Shown: one piece after another, positions 45,063-52,826 of the stretch
Layout: each line of letters starts with the position of its first letter
Position numbering within the stretch: position 1 is the first letter of the stretch
Assembly: GCF_049348705.1 (NCBI RefSeq)
Contig: NZ_CP186485.1
Coordinates: 1,798,001 to 1,862,000, forward strand
Direction: 5' to 3'
Source of the DNA: Paracoxiella cheracis
GTDB lineage: Bacteria > Pseudomonadota > Gammaproteobacteria > Coxiellales > Coxiellaceae
Length of the DNA stretch: 64,000 nucleotides
Notes under the pieces: model-generated
Told to the model about the DNA's origin: nothing
Database searches by the model: none
What the model saw: the letters and a program-made list of their open reading frames with translations, nothing else
Translations under genes and position numbers: made by a program

Positions 45063-45984
45063 GGTTTTGTAAAATCTCAGTCTATGCTGTATTTTGTTCG
45101 TCCATTTAATGAACGATTGAGTGAGACTACCGGTATGAATTGTCCGCATTGTGATTCAAGTGTTACAAAGGGTTTAAAAAAGCTGACGTCTTTAGGGTAT
45201 AAACAGTTTGTTTGCAGTGATTGTGGTAAGCAATTTAATCAACGCAGTGGCACAGCGTTGAACTTTATCATGTATCCAACGGATGTGGTTAGGACGGTAG
45301 TTCAGTATTATTATCAGTTTAAAGTCAGTCTCCACGATGTAGTTGCGTTAATGGTGATGCGGGGTTTTCATGTAACGCATCAAACGGTTCATAATTGGGT
45401 GCATCGTTTTGGTCCGGCGCTTGGGATGAGATTACGGGCACGCCGGTATCAAAAATCCAATGACCGTTGGCACGTCGATTGTACTTATTTACGTATTGAA
45501 GGCCGTTGGTGTTATTTTTACAGGGCGATTGATGAAAAGGGCGATTTGATCGATGTCTATTTAAGTGATGTACGAGATCAGCAGGCCGCAGAAAACTTCT
45601 TCAAGCAGGCGGCTAAAACGAGTGGCATTTATCCTGAGCAAATCACGACTGATAAAGAGCCCGCCCTTTATCCTGCGATCCAAGCTGTCTTTGGTGAGTA
45701 TACCGACCATCGGGATAATAACTATTTGAATAATCGTATTGAGCAATCCCATCGAGGCATCAAATCACATATGCGTGTGATGAAGGGATTCAAGAATATA
45801 TTTTGCGCATTACGGTTTTGTACAGTCTTTGAAGAAATACAGCAGTTTTTTAGAGAAAAAAATAAAAATCTCAGGACAATTCTATCTAAATTTCAAACCT
45901 TCAATCAATTATTCCAACAAGCTTTCTGAATAACTCTATTATAGAAGCATATGAGTCAATAGTTGACTGAGTTTTTAAAGAACC
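45063..45984 (+). mobile_element. IS6-family insertion sequence (922 bp)
   Basis: Complete, with termini ggttttgtaaaatctcagtc and the inverted ggttctttaaaaactcagtc. It separates a cut MFS gene from a cut Na/Ca exchanger. Flanks (gcgtcagc and tccaatcg) do not match, so the expected 8-bp duplication is missing. Confidence 0.94.
45084..45929 (+). CDS. IS6-family transposase with zinc-ribbon N-terminus
   Basis: 281 residues. A CPHCD...CSDCGKQF zinc ribbon at about residues 19-49 precedes a helix-turn-helix and the DDE core: WHVDCTYLRIEGRWCYFYRA, TTDKEPALYP and NRIEQSHRGIK. This copy has IKSHMRV where most copies have IKSRMRV. The start MLYFVRPF lies 21 bp inside the element; MNCPHC is an alternative. 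Confidence 0.9.
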   Translation: MLYFVRPFNERLSETTGMNCPHCDSSVTKGLKKLTSLGYKQFVCSDCGKQFNQRSGTALNFIMYPTDVVRTVVQYYYQFKVSLHDVVALMVMRGFHVTHQTVHNWVHRFGPALGMRLRARRYQKSNDRWHVDCTYLRIEGRWCYFYRAIDEKGDLIDVYLSDVRDQQAAENFFKQAAKTSGIYPEQITTDKEPALYPAIQAVFGEYTDHRDNNYLNNRIEQSHRGIKSHMRVMKGFKNIFCALRFCTVFEEIQQFFREKNKNLRTILSKFQTFNQLFQQAF

Positions 45985-46713
45985 TCCAATCGCAATATCA
46001 TGTTCCTTTTTCAAAGCGCTTGTAATGGTTGCTGCAAATTCAGGTAACGATGTACCGATAGTTACGATGGTTAGACCAATCACTAAGTCACTAATCCCTA
46101 TCAATTTAGCAGCACCCACAGCACCATTCACTAATAAGTCTGAACTTAAAAACAATAAACCTAAACCGATAACCCACCATACAATAGCGATAGACGTTTT
46201 CATTTTTACAGGTTTCTCGGCTTCATGCTCTTTAACTTCCTCGAAAAGAATATCCCCTGATTTTGGAATCGAAACAGATACCCAATAAATATGCAATGCT
46301 AATATTACTAATAAAATAATGCCGTCGAACCTAGAGAGATAACCGTTCCATAATAAAACTCCTGCCAATATAGAAATGATAATTAAAATCGGAAATTCAC
46401 GCTTGATTAAACGGGAATGTACGTTTATAGGCAGGATGAGTGTAGCCAACCCCAAAACCAAGCCAATATTAGCAATATTAGAACCAATCACATTACCAAT
46501 CGCAATTTGTGATTTATTGTGAAAAGCAGCGATTGCTGATACAACAAGCTCTGGAAATGAGGTACCAAAGCCCACAAGCAAAATCCCCACCAATAATGTA
46601 GGCAATTTAAAGTTTCTAGCCAGTGCTGCCGAAGCAGCAATAAATCGATCTGCCCCTAACGCAAGCAACACAACACCAACAACAATTTGAACGATGATCC
46701 AAGCGATTGACAA
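45985..46713 (-). pseudogene. CaCA-family Na+/Ca2+ exchanger, C-terminally truncated
   Basis: The gene starts with TTG at 46713 behind a clear AGGAG with 5-base spacing. The first alpha repeat is intact (GFGTSFPELVVSAIAAF, GNVIGSNIANIGLVLGL). The second begins (TIGTSLPEFAATITSALK) and is cut after HDIAIGG by the IS6 terminus. About 75 residues are missing, including the rest of the second ion-binding repeat. The family (YrbG-like) exchanges sodium or protons for calcium at the inner membrane. Confidence 0.88.
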
Positions 46714-46734
46714 AGTTACTCCTAACCCTTAAAT

Positions 46735-49314
46735 TTATCCCTTCTTAAATGCCAATTTATCATCTTGCTTTTCAACTTTTATAGTATCACCCGGAATAAA
46801 TTTACCGCGCAATATAGCTTCAGATAAAGGATTTTCAAGGTATTGTTGCAATGCTCGCTTTAATGGTCGAGCCCCATAAACAGGGTCATAACCTAGCTTC
46901 GCTAAAAAGTCCAAAGCTTGATCAGTAATTTCAAGTTGATAGTCTTTTTCTTTTAGACGTTTTTTAATTTGCTCAATTTGTATTTGCGCAATATCACGGA
47001 TTTGATCTTCTTTCAGCGAATGGAACACCACGCTTTCATCAATGCGGTTAATGAACTCTGGACGGAAATTTTGTGACACAACTTCCATCACTGCAGCTTT
47101 CATTTTATCGTATGCCTCACCCGCAAATTCCTGAATGATTTGAGAACCTAAATTCGACGTCATTACAATGACGGCATTGCGAAAATCCACCGTGCGACCT
47201 TGGCCATCGGTCAAACGTCCGTCATCCAACACTTGCAATAAAATATTAAATACGTCGTTATGTGCTTTTTCGACTTCGTCTAACAATATTACGCAATACG
47301 GTCGCCGACGCACAGTTTCCGTTAAATAACCTCCTTCTTCGTAACCCACATACCCTGGCGGCGCGCCAATTAATCGCGCAACAGAATGTTTTTCCATAAA
47401 CTCAGACATGTCGATGCGCACCATCGCATCTTCAGTATCAAACAAAAACCCTGCCAAGGCCTTACATAATTCCGTTTTACCGACACCCGTCGGCCCCAAA
47501 AACAAAAAAGATCCAATCGGGCGCTTGGGATCGGACAATCCAGCACGCGAACGACGAATCGCATTGGCTACTGCACTTACTGCCTCATCTTGGCCAATAA
47601 CGCGCTTGTGTAACTCTTCTTCCATTTGTAATAATTTTTCACGCTCACTCTCCAACATTTTCGACACTGGAATATGCGTCCATTTCGAAACAACTTCAGC
47701 CACTTCTTCATCGGTGACTCTATTTCGCAACAATTTATGTTCTTTGGGTTTATCTTCTTTTTTGGAGGCTTCTTGAAGCTTTTTCTCTAAATCTGGAATC
47801 ACACCGTATTGCAGCTCGGACATCCGCGTTAAATCGGTGGCGCGTCGCGCTGCTTCTAGTTCGATACGTGCCTGCTCCAATTCTTCTTTAATTTGTTGCG
47901 AACCTTTTAACGATGTTTTCTCGGCTTTCCAAACTTCCTCTAAATCTGAATAGTCTTTTTCGACTTTTTTGATTTGCTCTTCGAGATCGATCAGTCGTTT
48001 TTTCGATGCCTCATCCTTTTCTTTTTTAAGCGCTTCTCGCTCGATTTTTAACTGAATGAGTCGACGCTCCAAACGATCTAATTCCAAGGGTTTCGAATCC
48101 ATTTCCATACGAATTTGACTCGCTGCCTCGTCAATCAAATCGATAGCTTTATCCGGTAAATTACGGTCAGTAATGTAACGTTGAGATAATGTTGCCGCTG
48201 CAACAATAGCCGGATCTGTAATTTCAACGCCGTGATGCACTTCATAACGTTCTTTTAATCCGCGTAAAATGGCGATGGTATCTTCTACTGTTGGCTCATT
48301 CACTAATACTTTTTGAAAACGCCGTTCTAATGCGGCATCCTTTTCAATATATTGCCGATATTCATCGAGCGTCGTTGCACCAACACAATGTAATCCACCT
48401 CGCGCTAATGCGGGTTTTAGCATGTTCCCTGCATCCATCGCACCTTCGGCTTTTCCTGCACCCACCATCGTATGAAGCTCGTCGATAAATAAAATAATTT
48501 GGCCTTCTTGTTTTGCTAGTTCTTTTAATACCGATTTTAAGCGCTCCTCAAATTCACCACGGAATTTGGCACCGGCGATGAGCGCTCCCATATCTAAAGC
48601 TAACAAGCGTTTGTTTTTTAATCCTTCTGGCACTTCACCATTTACAATACGTTGTGCCAACCCTTCAACAATCGCCGTTTTACCCACGCCCGCTTCACCA
48701 ATGAGCACAGGGTTATTTTTCGTGCGACGTTGCAAGACTTGTATCGTACGACGAATTTCTTCATCACGACCAATGATCGGATCTAATTTACCGACTTCAG
48801 CACGTTCCGTTAAATCAATAGTGTATTTATCTAAGGCTTGCCGCTGACCTTCTGCGCTTGCTTCAGTGACACGCTCACCTCCACGCATATTTTTTATTCC
48901 TTCTTCAACTTTCTTTTTATCAACGCCCGTTTTTTTCAAAATATCACCTAATCGGCCTTTGGCTTCCAACGCAGCCGGCACAAATAATTCTGATGAAATA
49001 TATTGATCGCCATTTTTCTGCGCATACTTGTCCATTAGTGTCAGTATCGGCGCTAATTCGCGCGAAACATGGACTTCACCGGCCGCACCTTGAACCTGTG
49101 GTAGCGCATCAATTGCCTTGTCCAACCCATCCACAAGGATTGCCATGTTGGCACCGGACTGCTGCAACAAGGGCGCAACCGTGCCATGCTCCTGCTCCAT
49201 CAAAACCTTCATGACATGGACAGGCTCAATATATTGTTGATCCCGGCCGACAGCCATTGATTGTGCGTCGGCAAGAGCTGTTTGAAACATCGTGGTAAAT
49301 TTGTCCATTCGCAT
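46735..49314 (-). CDS. clpB: Disaggregating chaperone ClpB
   Basis: ClpB works with DnaK to rescue aggregated proteins after heat shock. The start MRMDKFTTMFQTALADAQSM at 49314 fits the family and follows GGAGACAG; an upstream start adds 16 residues without support. N-domain, AAA1 with GEAGVGKTA and DELHTMVGAGKAEG, coiled-coil middle domain (about residues 400-530), and AAA2 with GPTGVGKTE are all present. Length is 859. Confidence 0.96.
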   Translation of the reverse strand: MRMDKFTTMFQTALADAQSMAVGRDQQYIEPVHVMKVLMEQEHGTVAPLLQQSGANMAILVDGLDKAIDALPQVQGAAGEVHVSRELAPILTLMDKYAQKNGDQYISSELFVPAALEAKGRLGDILKKTGVDKKKVEEGIKNMRGGERVTEASAEGQRQALDKYTIDLTERAEVGKLDPIIGRDEEIRRTIQVLQRRTKNNPVLIGEAGVGKTAIVEGLAQRIVNGEVPEGLKNKRLLALDMGALIAGAKFRGEFEERLKSVLKELAKQEGQIILFIDELHTMVGAGKAEGAMDAGNMLKPALARGGLHCVGATTLDEYRQYIEKDAALERRFQKVLVNEPTVEDTIAILRGLKERYEVHHGVEITDPAIVAAATLSQRYITDRNLPDKAIDLIDEAASQIRMEMDSKPLELDRLERRLIQLKIEREALKKEKDEASKKRLIDLEEQIKKVEKDYSDLEEVWKAEKTSLKGSQQIKEELEQARIELEAARRATDLTRMSELQYGVIPDLEKKLQEASKKEDKPKEHKLLRNRVTDEEVAEVVSKWTHIPVSKMLESEREKLLQMEEELHKRVIGQDEAVSAVANAIRRSRAGLSDPKRPIGSFLFLGPTGVGKTELCKALAGFLFDTEDAMVRIDMSEFMEKHSVARLIGAPPGYVGYEEGGYLTETVRRRPYCVILLDEVEKAHNDVFNILLQVLDDGRLTDGQGRTVDFRNAVIVMTSNLGSQIIQEFAGEAYDKMKAAVMEVVSQNFRPEFINRIDESVVFHSLKEDQIRDIAQIQIEQIKKRLKEKDYQLEITDQALDFLAKLGYDPVYGARPLKRALQQYLENPLSEAILRGKFIPGDTIKVEKQDDKLAFKKG

Positions 49315-49420
49315 AAGGTACTGTCTCCGGTTATCTGCGCTACTCTCAGTATGTTTGGGCACGTTAGCGGCATTTCAACTACATTTATTATATAGTGACG
49401 ATAAGGGGTATCCAATACAG

Positions 49421-49992
49421 ATGTGGTCCTTCTATAAAGCGTTGTTTAAAAGTCCAAGAGCCGTAGGCGCAGTGTTCCCTAGTTCACTTTTTTAGCTCGC
49501 GCGATTGCCTCTTATGTACCCAAAGACCATACAGGCCTCATTGTAGAGTTGGGCGCAGGCACAGGCGTTGTGACCAAAGAATTATTAAAACGCGGCATCG
49601 ATCCAAAACGACTTATTCTTATTGAGCATTCTAGACATTTAACCAATCAATTAAAAGAACGCTTTCCCAACGTAAAATCAATTCACGGCAGCGCCACACA
49701 CCTAGTGAACTTGCTCGGTGAGCAACGCCATGATGTTGAGACGATCGTTTCAAGCTTGCCCTTGTTAACATTACCCAAAACTGTCACTGAGAAAATCGTC
49801 ACACAAATCGATCAAATTATTAAGCCACATGGCATTTATATTCAGTACACGTATGGATTACAAAAAAGTATTTTTGAAAAAAAAGATCGTTATATTAAAA
49901 CAGCTACTCACCGAGTTTGGCTTAATTTACCACCTGCTCGAGTTGACGTTTTTACTGTTAAAGACACTGAGCCTGATTTATATCAGTCCTAG
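49421..49992 (+). pseudogene. SAM-dependent methyltransferase, frameshifted (phospholipid N-methyltransferase-like)
   Basis: ATG 49421 gives MWSFYKALFKSPRAVGAVFP, then SSLF and a TAG. In another frame the protein continues LARAIASYVPKDHTGLIVEL with the SAM-binding GAGTGVVTKELLKRG and ends at 49992. The break is at a run of six T; a seventh T would restore one frame of about 190 residues. It may be a mutation, a sequencing error, or slippage-dependent. The wording resembles PmtA-type or rRNA dimethylase-fold enzymes. Confidence 0.75.
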
Positions 49993-49993
49993 C

Positions 49994-50055
49994 AAACCTC
50001 TCTAGAAATTGTTTTTAAAACCCAAAAAACATTTTATTTATTTCAATTGCTTGGT
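49994..50055. repeat. Dispersed intergenic repeat, second copy
   Basis: Contains gaaattgtttttaaaaccca and tttcaattgcttgg, closely matching 28602-28664. Both copies lie in short gaps just after a gene or tRNA. Confidence 0.55.
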
Positions 50056-50095
50056 TTACGAAATTGGCTTTTTTAGAAGTGTCCACAGTGTTTTT

Positions 50096-50362
50096 TTAAG
50101 GCCCTGTAGTCGGGTTGCTATTTTTTTCAAAGCAATTTTTAATTAAAATGGGCATCAGTGCTTTTGCACCTGCAGGATCCAGATGAGACATGTCAGCAAA
50201 ATATTCCTGATGATTCTTAAATACCGCTGTTAAGTTCACAAAACTGATATGGTCACTCTGAGCAAGTTTTTTTACATAGTTAAGCGAATAATTGTAAATA
50301 GACATATTGTTAGCTATTTCAATAAAGTCATTTGCGTGGGGAAATACTACCAAACAAACATC
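50096..50362 (-). pseudogene. C-terminal fragment of an SGNH-hydrolase-like protein
   Basis: About 88 codons before SE-A8 encode VCLVVFPHANDFIEI, VKKLAQSDHISFVNLT and FADMSHLDPAGAKALMPIL. The D-x-x-H in DMSHLDPAGA resembles the catalytic Asp-His end of SGNH/AlgX-type acyl-modifying proteins. The N-terminus is missing; beyond SE-A8 there is only an element tail and an IS6-family copy. Tentative family call. Confidence 0.5.
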
Positions 50363-50611
50363 CGATGCGCGCCATGGAGAGCGAAGCGAAGGCGCGTATT
50401 CCGCGGTAGGCTCGGATTTTTTGCCGAGCGTAAGCGACTGCAAAAAATCTTTACGAGCCGTCAAGTCATTTGAGAGCCCGTGCGTAGTCGAGCCGTGAGG
50501 TCGCGGAGCGCGGGCGACGAGGACGTCCGCGGCTATTTAAGTTGTCGCGTATTGCGAGTCGATTATTGACAGGGATGGCAATAATCTATCACGAGCATCG
50601 CGACACGCTTG
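50363..50611 (+). mobile_element. Structured element SE-A, copy A8 (249 bp)
   Basis: Forward SE-A, antisense to the SGNH-like fragment. Its left flank is the gene; its right flank is a 22-bp copy of its own 3' end. Confidence 0.9.
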
Positions 50612-50633
50612 CACGAGCATCGCGACACGCTTG
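50612..50633 (+). repeat. Duplicated 22-bp 3' end of SE-A
   Basis: The bases cacgagcatcgcgacacgct plus tg repeat the last 22 bp of SE-A8 exactly, head to tail. Six bases later the IS6-family element begins. It could be the stump of an earlier SE-A copy. Confidence 0.9.
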
Positions 50634-50639
50634 CTGTCT

Positions 50640-51561
50640 GGTTTTGTAAAATCTCAGTCTATGCTGTATTTTGTTCGTCCATTTAATGAACGATTGAGTG
50701 AGACTACCGGTATGAATTGTCCGCATTGTGATTCAAGTGTTACAAAGGGTTTAAAAAAGCTGACGTCTTTAGGGTATAAACAGTTTGTTTGCAGTGATTG
50801 TGGTAAGCAATTTAATCAACGCAGTGGCACAGCGTTGAACTTTATCATGTATCCAACGGATGTGGTTAGGACGGTAGTTCAGTATTATTATCAGTTTAAA
50901 GTCAGTCTCCACGATGTAGTTGCGTTAATGGTGATGCGGGGTTTTCATGTAACGCATCAAACGGTTCATAATTGGGTGCATCGTTTTGGTCCGGCGCTTG
51001 GGATGAGATTACGGGCACGCCGGTATCAAAAATCCAATGACCGTTGGCACGTCGATTGTACTTATTTACGTATTGAAGGCCGTTGGTGTTATTTTTACAG
51101 GGCGATTGATGAAAAGGGCGATTTGATCGATGTCTATTTAAGTGATGTACGAGATCAGCAGGCCGCAGAAAACTTCTTCAAGCAGGCGGCTAAAACGAGT
51201 GGCATTTATCCTGAGCAAATCACGACTGATAAAGAGCCCGCCCTTTATCCTGCGATCCAAGCTGTCTTTGGTGAGTATACCGACCATCGGGATAATAACT
51301 ATTTGAATAATCGTATTGAGCAATCCCATCGAGGCATCAAATCACATATGCGTGTGATGAAGGGATTCAAGAATATATTTTGCGCATTACGGTTTTGTAC
51401 AGTCTTTGAAGAAATACAGCAGTTTTTTAGAGAAAAAAATAAAAATCTCAGGACAATTCTATCTAAATTTCAAACCTTCAATCAATTATTCCAACAAGCT
51501 TTCTGAATAACTCTATTATAGAAGCATATGAGTCAATAGTTGACTGAGTTTTTAAAGAACC
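50640..51561 (+). mobile_element. IS6-family insertion sequence (922 bp)
   Basis: Complete, with both termini. The left neighbour is the SE-A tail and the right a cut acetyl-CoA synthetase gene. Flanks do not match, so this is another rearrangement joint. It shares the rare His variant with the copy at 45063. Confidence 0.94.
50661..51506 (+). CDS. IS6-family transposase
   Basis: Intact 281-residue frame starting MLYFVRPF, with zinc ribbon and DDE residues as in the copy at 45084. It also has IKSHMRV, so these two copies are probably sisters within the family. Confidence 0.9.
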   Translation: MLYFVRPFNERLSETTGMNCPHCDSSVTKGLKKLTSLGYKQFVCSDCGKQFNQRSGTALNFIMYPTDVVRTVVQYYYQFKVSLHDVVALMVMRGFHVTHQTVHNWVHRFGPALGMRLRARRYQKSNDRWHVDCTYLRIEGRWCYFYRAIDEKGDLIDVYLSDVRDQQAAENFFKQAAKTSGIYPEQITTDKEPALYPAIQAVFGEYTDHRDNNYLNNRIEQSHRGIKSHMRVMKGFKNIFCALRFCTVFEEIQQFFREKNKNLRTILSKFQTFNQLFQQAF

Positions 51562-51973
51562 CGCAGGCAAGCATTGCAATAGCCGCTTCAGGAATCATTG
51601 GCATGTAAATGCAAACACGATCGCCTTTTTTAACGCCGCGTTTTTTTAAAACGTTAGCAAATTGACAAACACTACGATGTAATTCTGAATACGTGATATG
51701 TTTTGAATGACTGAGTTCATCACCTTGCCAAATAATGGCAGTTTGGTTGGCGCGTTTTTCGAGATGGCGATCCAAGCAGTTGTAACAAGCATTGAGTTGT
51801 CCGCCTTCATACCAACGTGTGTCATGAGTTGCAAAACTTCCGGTTAAAACGGACGACCAGGGCTTTATACAGCTAACAAATCGATCTGCTTGATTGGCCC
51901 AGAATGTTTCAGGATTGTGAATGGATTGTTCGTATAGTTCGTCATATTTCGTTTTACTGAGATAGCCTTCCAT
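51562..51973 (-). pseudogene. Acetyl/propionyl-CoA synthetase, N-terminal fragment
   Basis: The first 137 codons (MEGYLSKTKYDELYEQSIHN, FWANQADRF, GGQLNACYNCLDRHLEKRAN, KKGDRVCIYMPMIPEAAIAM) match AMP-forming acyl-CoA synthetases of the Acs/PrpE group. The gene ends at LACG, where the IS6-family terminus begins. The AMP-binding and catalytic lysine regions are missing, so it is inactive. Confidence 0.88.
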
Positions 51974-52095
51974 GCAGTTTCCTCTATTGGAAATAGGTTG
52001 AGGTTAATCAGTATACCGTTTGATTGGCGAGCGCATCAAGAATCGAGTATCATATTGAGATACAGATATTTAATTACAAACAAGGAGGTTTGGCG

Positions 52096-52755
52096 ATGAA
52101 ACGATTAATCCAAATAGGGGTTATTCTCTGTTCAATATTTTTAGTGGTTGCTTGCGGTAAGGAAAAAGTGAAGGGCAGTGGCCATATCACGACACAAAGT
52201 CGAGTGTTGACATCATTTAATCATATCAGTGCTAACGGCCTGATAGATTTGCAAGTCACGGCCAATCAATCCCAATCCGTTACCGTCACGACTGATAATA
52301 ATATACAGCCGTATGTCATGCTGACGGTCAACAACGGTACACTCCAAATTTCCACAAAGCGGGATTATCAACTGCTTCCAAGCAGGCCAATTCAGGTCGT
52401 GGTTTCGGCGCCCAAATTGAAAAGCATTGCGACAGCCGGTGCTGTTAAAGTCAGTGTCGCGAACATCAATGACAAAACATTTGGTCTTCATTGCAGTGGT
52501 TATAGTCAGACGATGTTGGCGGGTGAAGTGGATAAAGTTTCTATTGGTATCGATGGGGCTGGAGAGGTCGATGCACGAAAGCTAGAGGCTAAAGAAGTGA
52601 ATTTAGATGTCACTGGTTCGGGTAAAGCCATGGTGAGTGTATCGAAAAAGCTTAATGTTAAAATTTCGGGCACTGGTCGGGTCACTTATTACGGTAAGCC
52701 GCCCATCATCAATCAAGCTGTGTTTGGTGATGGTAAGATACAGAAGGGCGATTAG
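52096..52755 (+). CDS. DUF2807 (GIN-domain) lipoprotein
   Basis: A signal with lipobox (IGVILCSIFLVVACGKE) suggests a lipoprotein attached after Cys. The mature part is a beta-helix-like repeat domain with SGHITTQSRVLTSFNHISAN and repeated VTGSGKA/ISGTGRV turns, the mark of DUF2807. Function is unknown; such proteins are often envelope-associated. The ATG at 52096 has a strong AAGGAGG with suitable spacing. Length is 219. Confidence 0.82.
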   Translation: MKRLIQIGVILCSIFLVVACGKEKVKGSGHITTQSRVLTSFNHISANGLIDLQVTANQSQSVTVTTDNNIQPYVMLTVNNGTLQISTKRDYQLLPSRPIQVVVSAPKLKSIATAGAVKVSVANINDKTFGLHCSGYSQTMLAGEVDKVSIGIDGAGEVDARKLEAKEVNLDVTGSGKAMVSVSKKLNVKISGTGRVTYYGKPPIINQAVFGDGKIQKGD

Positions 52756-52826
52756 TTAGCTGCTATCGTCCTCCCCCCTTGCATTTTGTCGCAAAATCCT
52801 TTATCAACATGGGTTCCCCATGATTG

